NCBI GenBank assembly: GCA_002348545.1
Contig: DEBM01000068.1
Span: 1-10,332 of the forward strand
Source: Balneolaceae bacterium UBA2956
GTDB lineage: Bacteria > Bacteroidota > Rhodothermia > Balneolales > Balneolaceae
Direction of reading: 5' to 3'
DNA: 10,332 bases
The stretch's first letter is position 1; each line of letters starts with the position of its first letter. Below are positions 1 to 5,416 of the stretch, piece after piece. The notes below the pieces were generated by a model that was not told the DNA's origin, did not search any database, and saw only the letters and a list, made by a program, of their open reading frames with translations. Both the position numbers and the translations under genes were made by a program.

Positions 1-1248
1 ATAGCTTTCTCCCCCACCAACTATAAATTGCTCGTTACTTCCCAGTGACGTTATTAGCGAGCCAATAAACTTGAAACCAGTTAAGGTATTATAGCATTTT
101 ACGCCGTAATGGGCAGCAATCGCGTCTATAAGTTGAGTGGTCACTATAGTTTTTGCGATGTATTCATTACCTGCAAAGCCTTTGGTATTTTTCCACGCTT
201 CGAGCATGTATCCAATAAGTAAACTACCCGTTACATTCCCGTTGAGAAGAATCCAATCTCCAACGGTATTTTTAACGGCTATACCAATTCGATCGGCATC
301 TGGATCCGTTGCCATAACCAACTCTGCCTCATATTTTTTTGCCGTTTCTATGGCCATAGAGAGGGCTTCTTGCTCCTCAGGATTGGGATAAATAACGGTT
401 GGGAAGTTGCCATCTACAATCATTTGCTCCTCGACTAACCGAACATTAGTAAATCCAAAAGCATCTAAAGCAGAAGGTAGTAAGACTCCAGCTGTGCCGT
501 GAATAGGTGAGAAGATAATACTTAGGTCATGTTGGCGCTTGAGGGCTTCTTTGGAAAGGGATAACTTAACTAATTCATCTATGTAGGAAGCATCTATATC
601 TTCCCCTATAAATTGAATTAGCTCAGGCTTTGGTGTGAAACGGACCTCATTAATAGAGCTAATCATACGTACTTCCTCCATTACTTCACGATCATATGGG
701 GCCACTAACTGTCCTCCATCTGCCCCATAAGCTTTAAAGCCATTATACTCTTTGGGATTATGAGAGGCCGTTAAAACCACTCCACCCTGGCAACCTAAGC
801 GTCGCACGGCATATGAAAGTTCTGGAGTAGGCCGTGGAGAATCAAACAAGTATATTTTGATTCCATTTGCTGAGAATATATCGGCAACTATTTGTGCAAG
901 AGTATCAGAATTATTCCGACAATCATAGGCAATGGCAACTTTAATCTGTCGGTTTGTGTGGGTTTTATTTAGAAAATTACTCAAGCCTTGAGTAGCAGTG
1001 CCCAAGGTATATTTGTTAACTCGATTACTGCCCACTCCCATAATACCACGGAGTCCACCTGTACCAAATTCTAAGTCTTTATAAAAACTATTGGTAAGCT
1101 CTTCAATCTTTTTATGTTCTATCCATTTAGTTATTTGTTCCTTAGTGGCTGAGCTATAGGTACCATCAAGCCATTTTTGGATGTTTGATATAGTCGTTGA
1201 ATCTAATTGTTTCTCGATAGATGATAATCCGGAAAAATTGGAACACAT
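1..1248 (-). CDS. Phospho-sugar mutase (phosphoglucomutase/phosphomannomutase), C-terminus cut by window edge
   Basis: Cytoplasmic alpha-D-phosphohexomutase that interconverts hexose 1- and 6-phosphates through a phosphoserine and a bisphosphate intermediate. Translating the minus strand from the ATG at 1248-1246 gives 416 codons without a stop, running off the left edge. Visible landmarks are LEFGTGGLRG (residues 59-68), the active-site serine loop TASHNPKEYNGFK with Ser162 as the likely phosphoserine, the metal loop DPDADR (315-320), and the start of the sugar-binding loop GGGESY (411-416). These are the domain 1 to 3 signatures in the right order and spacing for the long PGM/PMM form, which I recall as about 570-600 residues, so roughly the last quarter is missing. 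Glucose versus mannose preference cannot be decided. It is divergent from the DUF3109-like/rpoN pair. An 84-codon plus-strand frame inside it (137-391) is a shadow. Confidence 0.95.
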   Translation of the reverse strand, partial: MCSNFSGLSSIEKQLDSTTISNIQKWLDGTYSSATKEQITKWIEHKKIEELTNSFYKDLEFGTGGLRGIMGVGSNRVNKYTLGTATQGLSNFLNKTHTNRQIKVAIAYDCRNNSDTLAQIVADIFSANGIKIYLFDSPRPTPELSYAVRRLGCQGGVVLTASHNPKEYNGFKAYGADGGQLVAPYDREVMEEVRMISSINEVRFTPKPELIQFIGEDIDASYIDELVKLSLSKEALKRQHDLSIIFSPIHGTAGVLLPSALDAFGFTNVRLVEEQMIVDGNFPTVIYPNPEEQEALSMAIETAKKYEAELVMATDPDADRIGIAVKNTVGDWILLNGNVTGSLLIGYMLEAWKNTKGFAGNEYIAKTIVTTQLIDAIAAHYGVKCYNTLTGFKFIGSLITSLGSNEQFIVGGGESY

Positions 1249-1325
1249 AAACGTGTTATTGATGACTAAAATTTACTACTGCAAAATAATAAAAAGGATA
1301 GTAAAACGAGTTTGTATATTACACA
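1249..1325. promoter_or_regulatory. Short divergent intergenic region, presumed to hold both promoters
   Basis: These 77 AT-rich bases separate the start codons of the phospho-sugar mutase (minus) and the DUF3109-like gene (plus), so both promoters should lie here or overlap the coding starts. On the plus strand TTTGTATATT lies just before the 1326 start. On the minus strand a TTATTTTG stretch resembles, with a mismatch, the Bacteroidota -7 element TAnnTTTG. No sigma-54 (-24 GG/-12 GC) site and no convincing operator are visible. The role is inferred from gene orientation, not from a clear motif. Confidence 0.4.
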
Positions 1326-1997
1326 ATGTTCATGGTTCAACATACATTGTTATCTGATGATATAGCTCATGCGAGATTTGCCTGTGATATTTCTCGGTGT
1401 AAGGGAGCCTGTTGTGTGGTAGGGGACGCAGGCGCACCTGTGTCCAAAATGGAAGTAGCAGTGCTCAATAAGGCCTATTCTCAGCTCAAAGAAAGAATTA
1501 GTGCAGAGGCTAGAAATACAGTCTCAACTAAAGGGTTGGTTCAGGAATCAGAAGACCAAAAGCTTGAATTGACTTGTATTTCCTCAGGTGAATGTGTTTT
1601 TGTGCAGTATACCGATACCGGAGCCGCTAATTGTGCCATACAAAATGCGTTTTATGAGGGTAAATTCGACTGGGAAAAGCCTATAAGCTGTCATTTGTAT
1701 CCCTTACGTATAAAAAAGCTCAGTGGTATAGAATGGATTAATTACGAGTATATTCCTACACTATGTTCGGCTGCTTGTGAACGGGCAGAAAAAGAGGGGA
1801 TTTACCTTGCAGATTTCTTAAAAAAACCATTGATTCGGAGGTATGGTGAATCGTGGTATAATGAGTTTATTGCTGCTTGTGAACATATAAGAACAATGAA
1901 AGAAGAGTATTCAAAAGAGACTAGGTATGAATTAAATAGTGGCGAATTAACCAAAAAAAAATATATTAATAAGGCTGGCAAAGGGACTAAAACGTAA
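1326..1997 (+). CDS. DUF3109-like (YkgJ-type) cysteine-cluster protein
   Basis: Protein of 223 residues resembling the DUF3109/YkgJ-type proteins common in Bacteroidota, whose biochemical role is not known to me. The N-terminal motif is FACDISRCKGACCVVGDAGAP, with Cys20, Cys25, Cys29 and Cys30. Further cysteines are Cys84, Cys90, Cys103, Cys122 (in ISCHLYPLR), Cys147 and Cys151. Such spacing suggests bound metal, zinc or iron, or an iron-sulfur cluster; this is inference. There is no signal peptide or membrane segment, so it is likely cytoplasmic. The C-terminus is lysine-rich and is encoded across a run of nine A at 1953-1961. The start could equally be the second ATG at 1332, and no ribosome binding site decides between them. 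Its stop lies 56 bases before rpoN with no terminator between, so the two are probably cotranscribed. Confidence 0.8.
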   Translation: MFMVQHTLLSDDIAHARFACDISRCKGACCVVGDAGAPVSKMEVAVLNKAYSQLKERISAEARNTVSTKGLVQESEDQKLELTCISSGECVFVQYTDTGAANCAIQNAFYEGKFDWEKPISCHLYPLRIKKLSGIEWINYEYIPTLCSAACERAEKEGIYLADFLKKPLIRRYGESWYNEFIAACEHIRTMKEEYSKETRYELNSGELTKKKYINKAGKGTKT

Positions 1998-2053
1998 AAA
2001 CTACCTCATAAAAATAGAAAATATACCAAGGGTCAAAATCTATCATAAGGTAA

Positions 2054-3580
2054 ATGCTAAGGAATCAACAAAATTTAGGGCAACGATTACAGCAGGGAAT
2101 GCAGCAAAAGCTCTCTCCCCAGCAACTTCAGTACATTAAACTCCTACAGCTAACCACACAAGGCTTAGAGCAGAGAATAAAAGAAGAACTTGAAACAAAC
2201 CCAATTTTAGAACAACTTCAAAGTGAAGAAGATTGGGATCGCTCCGATCAGGAACCCTTAGATAGTCCAGAGATAGATTATTCGGATGGGATGACTCAAT
2301 CATCAGAAAAAGGCTTAGAAAGTCTTGAGGAACAAAAAGTGGATTGGGATACTTACAAGGACAATACGGAATATGATGGTGACAGTTATACGTATGCTAA
2401 TTCAAAACATGAAGAGTTTGGTGATATGCCGGATCCATATCATTCTACTTTGCTAGAAGATTTAGAGCAGCAGGTTAGTCTATTAAATTTAGCTGAGGAT
2501 GAGCAATTGATTGCGGATCAAATCTTAGGGTCATTGGATGAAGACGGGTATTTTAGAAGAGAAGCTATAGCAATAGCAGATAATATAGCTTTTAATCATG
2601 GGGTATATGTAGACGAAGAAGATGTGGAAGTGGTTCGTCAAAAAATCCAACGGTTAGATCCACTAGGAATTGCTTCCAAGGACTTAAAAGATTGTTTGCA
2701 GATTCAACTTGGTCATTCTGATACAGATATGCCAGGAAAAGAATTGGCCCTATTTATTGTCAAAGATGCGTGGAGTTTATTTGAAAAAAAGCATTTTGAG
2801 AAGATTATGAGTCGCTTCGAAGTGTCAGAGGAAGAATTAAAGGTGGCTTTCAATGCCATCCGGCGTATGGATCCTAAGCCAGGTGCTGTTCAAAATGAGG
2901 ATAGACATAATAACCAGTATATCGATCCAGATTTTGAAGTCTACTGGCAATCTAAAGACCATAACGCATCTAGTACAGGTGAATTTGTTATTAAATTAAA
3001 CCAGCGGAATGCTCCACAATTACGGATTTCACCGGATTATGAGGGTATGTGGTCCAACATAAAGGCTAAAGTCGATGGTCCAGATCCTCAAACTCAACAG
3101 TTTTTAAAAACTAAATTAGATTCAGCTCAATGGTTTATTGAGTCAATAAAACAGAGACAACGAACCCTGATGAACACAATGAAAACCATCGTCGCTTTGC
3201 AGGAAGACTTTTTTAAATACGGCGAGGCCTTACGTCCTATGATTTTGAAAGATATAGCCGAACGTATAGGAATGGATATTTCTACTATTTCTAGAGTAGT
3301 TAACGGGAAATATGTACAAACTCATTCTGGGGTATATGAACTAAAATATTTCTTTAATGAAGGCTTGGTGACCGAATCAGGAGAAGAAGTTTCTAATCGA
3401 GAAATAAAGAATCTTCTCCAGAAAATAATTGATTATGAAGATAAGAAAAATCCTTTGAGTGATCAGGCTCTGTCCGATGCCCTTAAGCAAGAAGGGTACG
3501 TTGTGGCTAGAAGAACGGTGAGTAAATACCGCGAACAGTTAAATGAGCCAGTTGCTAGGCTCCGCAAGCAAATCATCTAA
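2054..3580 (+). CDS. rpoN: RNA polymerase sigma-54 factor RpoN
   Basis: Alternative sigma factor that directs core RNA polymerase to -24/-12 promoters and needs an AAA+ enhancer-binding activator to open them. The 508 residues show the full layout. Region I is glutamine- and leucine-rich (residues about 3-50, including LSPQQLQYIKLLQLT and LETNPILE). A long acidic region II covers about 55-135. The core-binding domain covers about 135-330. The DNA-binding part has a helix-turn-helix LKDIAERIGMDISTISRVVNG (398-418) and the diagnostic RpoN box ARRTVSKYRE at 485-494, fourteen residues from the end. E. coli RpoN is 477 residues; the acidic linker accounts for most of the extra length. The AAGG at 2047-2050 is too close to the ATG to be a good Shine-Dalgarno site. 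No activator gene and no good -24/-12 promoter is visible in this window, so its targets lie elsewhere. Confidence 0.98.
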   Translation: MLRNQQNLGQRLQQGMQQKLSPQQLQYIKLLQLTTQGLEQRIKEELETNPILEQLQSEEDWDRSDQEPLDSPEIDYSDGMTQSSEKGLESLEEQKVDWDTYKDNTEYDGDSYTYANSKHEEFGDMPDPYHSTLLEDLEQQVSLLNLAEDEQLIADQILGSLDEDGYFRREAIAIADNIAFNHGVYVDEEDVEVVRQKIQRLDPLGIASKDLKDCLQIQLGHSDTDMPGKELALFIVKDAWSLFEKKHFEKIMSRFEVSEEELKVAFNAIRRMDPKPGAVQNEDRHNNQYIDPDFEVYWQSKDHNASSTGEFVIKLNQRNAPQLRISPDYEGMWSNIKAKVDGPDPQTQQFLKTKLDSAQWFIESIKQRQRTLMNTMKTIVALQEDFFKYGEALRPMILKDIAERIGMDISTISRVVNGKYVQTHSGVYELKYFFNEGLVTESGEEVSNREIKNLLQKIIDYEDKKNPLSDQALSDALKQEGYVVARRTVSKYREQLNEPVARLRKQII

Positions 3581-3625
3581 TTTCTCTTGAGTATCAACAG
3601 GCTTTTAGACTTATATATTAGGCTC
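3581..3625. other. Convergent gap between rpoN and the 325-residue gene
   Basis: These 45 bases separate two converging stop codons. Transcription from both sides should end here, but I find no GC-rich stem followed by a T run on either strand, so no intrinsic terminator is called. The only pattern is an imperfect direct repeat, GGCTTTTAG (3600-3608) and GGCTCTTAG (3621-3629), the second overlapping the minus-strand stop. Confidence 0.5.
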
Positions 3626-4603
3626 TTAGCTGCACCTACTTGGCGAGAGTATATCCCAGAGTAATTCGAGCTCAACGATAAGATGGGATCGAATTTTTTT
3701 TGCTTTTACCGACAAGGTTTCTTGTGCTACTCTATACTCTTTTTTGCCTTTCTCTGTTTCGATTTTAATAGGTTTGAGTCCCAAATAACCTAAATCATAA
3801 GGACTCGCCCTCATATCTATATATCGGGCTTGGTATGCCAGTTTAAAGGCATCTAAAATGAGTTCGCTAGATATCCAAGGGTAAAATTTATAGGCCCATT
3901 TATAGACATCCATGTTAGTATGAATGCAGCCTGGTTGTTCGTATTTGGCAAATGCTTCTCGACTGAGTGAATTCTTATTTAAGGGTTGAGCAGAAGGGGT
4001 GAAAAAGCGGAAAGCATCAAAGTGAGTACATAATAGATGATGGCTATCTACAATTTCAGCAATCTTTTCTTGACTAAATCTTAGAGGTACTTGATTGTGT
4101 CTTGGTACTTCAGAACGGTATACCATCGCCCACTCATGTAATCCAAAGCAACCAAATTGGGATTTTTGACTCTGGGTGTCGTGTAATAGCTTGATAACCC
4201 ATTCTAATGAACTAAGTCTTTTTTCGGGAAAATACTTAGGGTCTAAATAGGCTATATCTTGATTTAAACAAAGCTCACTAAGGGATGGTAGATGAGGATA
4301 AGAGGCCTCATTGGCACTGTTTTTGACTGCAAAAGATTGTAGGCTTGAATCCAATGCGAGAGTTTTTCCCAGCCCCGGAGACCAATTTCTTAGTTTGCTA
4401 GGTCGAAAGTGGTAATATTCAAATAAGAAATCGAGAACAGGCTGTTTATGGTGTCGAGATCGGTTATCCAGATATTCAGATAATAGAGCATCCGTCCGCT
4501 GTTCATGATTTTTTTTTCTTTGAGTCCAATCCTCTAAAGAAAGTATATTTTTAATTTCCAGTAACTCTATAGCTTCAGTACATTGTAAGTGGTTTTTGTG
4601 CAT
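3626..4603 (-). CDS. Conserved protein of a family usually auto-named 3-methyladenine DNA glycosylase; function uncertain
   Basis: Intact 325-residue protein. I recognise blocks shared with proteins of about 300 residues in Actinobacteria and Bacteroidota that pipelines label 3-methyladenine DNA glycosylase: PVLDFLFEYYHFRPSKLRNW (from residue 55), QFGCFGLHEWAMVYR (149-163), HFDAFRFFTP (194-203), EQPGCIHTNMDVYKWAYKF (222-240) and DMRASPYDLGYLG (263-275). I see none of the AlkA, Tag or AAG hallmarks, such as a helix-hairpin-helix GPD motif, so the name is not supported by the sequence. Conserved polar residues worth noting are Cys152, His156, Glu157, His194, Asp196, Cys226 and His228. There is no signal peptide or membrane segment, so it is probably cytoplasmic. 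The start at 4603 is the only Met before the conserved blocks and gives about 20 residues more than I expect. It is convergent with rpoN and has no operon partner. A run of nine T at 4509-4517 encodes the early lysines. Confidence 0.75.
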   Translation of the reverse strand: MHKNHLQCTEAIELLEIKNILSLEDWTQRKKNHEQRTDALLSEYLDNRSRHHKQPVLDFLFEYYHFRPSKLRNWSPGLGKTLALDSSLQSFAVKNSANEASYPHLPSLSELCLNQDIAYLDPKYFPEKRLSSLEWVIKLLHDTQSQKSQFGCFGLHEWAMVYRSEVPRHNQVPLRFSQEKIAEIVDSHHLLCTHFDAFRFFTPSAQPLNKNSLSREAFAKYEQPGCIHTNMDVYKWAYKFYPWISSELILDAFKLAYQARYIDMRASPYDLGYLGLKPIKIETEKGKKEYRVAQETLSVKAKKIRSHLIVELELLWDILSPSRCS

Positions 4604-5051
4604 ATATAAAGATAAGAAAATGGAAGAATCAATTAAGTTTATACTTGCTAATTATCGCAATATAAAAACTAGTAAAATTCTTTATTTACCCCTCATAGTA
4701 GTTAGATTCTCCAGTTCAAAACTTTTGTCAGGAGAGTAATAAATTTTATTGCGCATTTGAGTTAGTCTTACCAGCTCCGATTCTCATGCATGATATCTGC
4801 TTAAATATTTTATTAATAGCTATTTTTGAGATTTATTCGTTTTTTTTCCTTTTTGGGCCTATCCTAGTCCTATACTTCGGTGGAAGGGGTACACATATCT
4901 TAGTATAATAGCGATATTATTGAGTATGGGAACCAATGGATTTTTTATGGGCTAATTCGCAAGTAGTGGAATTTCATTGTCGTTGCATTCGGCCCTAGCA
5001 TCTTCCAGGGTTGCAAGCATAATTGTTAGCCTATACCCCATATTACATTAA

Positions 5052-5285
5052 TTTCAGCTAGAAGAAGACCGTCACCGAGGGGAAGATATAGTTGCCTCAC
5101 AGATTAGGGTAAAAGGCGTACGTACCTTCTATTTCATTATGTATACTCTTCCTATACTTCTTGTGAGTGGTTTTGTATGGCCCATCATTTCAAGACTTGC
5201 TCTTTTCTTTATTATTTTCTCCACGACCGGTTTTACAGTAAATAACAGAGTTCTCAATGGCCTTATTGGCTCTGACAAAGAATAA
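5052..5285 (+). pseudogene. Putative remnant of a membrane protein gene (C-terminal part)
   Basis: The plus strand is open from just after a TAA at 5049-5051 to the TAA at 5283-5285. The reading begins FQLEEDRHRGEDIVASQIRV, a charged amphipathic-looking stretch, then passes into hydrophobic segments (YTLPILLVSGFVWPII and LALFFIIFSTTGF) and a polar tail ending NGLIGSDKE. There is no ATG, GTG or TTG before the ATG at 5139, and that start would give only 48 residues and discard the charged part. The shape is that of the end of an integral membrane protein whose front is lost or scrambled. Upstream, the same frame is broken by stops at 5049 and earlier. I do not recognise the family. The alternatives are a genuine 48-residue membrane peptide from 5139 or a chance open frame. 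Confidence 0.35.
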
Positions 5286-5295
5286 AAGCATATTA

Positions 5296-5316
5296 TGAGA
5301 ATTGAATACCTCTCAT
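5296..5316 (+). terminator. Weak stem-loop before a T-rich tract, possible terminator of the remnant
   Basis: ATGAGA (5296-5301 region) and TCTCAT (5311-5316) can pair across a loop of about ten bases, followed by CTTTAAATTTTCTTTT. It lies 10 bases after the stop of the open stretch that ends at 5285, where a terminator would be expected. The stem is short and AT-rich, so the call is weak. Confidence 0.2.
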
Positions 5317-5401
5317 CTTTAAATTTTCTTTTATATGTTCTTATTGCAGCTTGGCATTTAAACGCTAGATTCTTCTAATTTGTTACAACTAAAATATCAG
5401 A

Positions 5402-5413
5402 GTTTTGCAAAAC
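5402..5413. repeat. Perfect 12-base palindrome next to the propeller-gene stop codon
   Basis: GTTTTGCAAAAC is fully self-complementary and lies four bases beyond the minus-strand stop codon (5419-5417). It has no spacer for a good hairpin loop and no following T run in the direction of transcription, so it does not look like a standard terminator. Its core TTTGCAAA recurs at 8306-8313, in the leader of the same gene. Confidence 0.6.
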
Positions 5414-5416
5414 AGA

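Larger units (their letters stand above)
4604..5416. other. 813-base stretch without an intact gene; probable degraded DNA
   Basis: This gap lies between two minus-strand genes. All six frames are broken often, apart from one 78-codon open stretch (5052-5285, plus strand), listed separately. A short plus-strand frame at 4936-4998 (20 codons from ATG, reading MDFLWANSQVVEFHC...) also looks somewhat protein-like but stops at once. The base composition is not markedly different from the flanking genes, which fits a decayed gene better than simple spacer; this is inference. No tRNA-like cloverleaf, repeat array or clear terminator was seen. The promoter of the 325-residue gene should lie at its left end and the terminator of the propeller gene at its right end, but neither shows a convincing motif. 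Confidence 0.55.

Noticed and set aside
137..391. 84-codon plus-strand open frame.
   Set aside because: It lies wholly inside and antisense to the phospho-sugar mutase, whose catalytic motifs are clear; it has no recognisable features.
3600..3629. Imperfect nine-base direct repeat GGCTTTTAG / GGCTCTTAG in the convergent gap.
   Set aside because: Two short imperfect copies in AT-rich DNA are expected by chance; they cannot form a terminator hairpin because they are direct, not inverted.
4312..4327. TGGCAC followed after five bases by TTGAC, resembling a sigma-54 -24/-12 promoter on the plus strand.
   Set aside because: The -12 element lacks the essential GC, and the site lies inside the 325-residue gene pointing antisense with no gene downstream to serve.
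4815..4842. Palindrome AATAGCTATT followed closely by a run of eight T, considered as a terminator.
   Set aside because: The palindrome allows only a three-base stem with no GC-rich part and is separated from the T run, and no gene ends just before it.
5351..5366. TGGCATTTAAACGCTA, another sigma-54-like match.
   Set aside because: The GG and GC pairs are one base too close and the -12 box is otherwise poor; no plus-strand gene follows.
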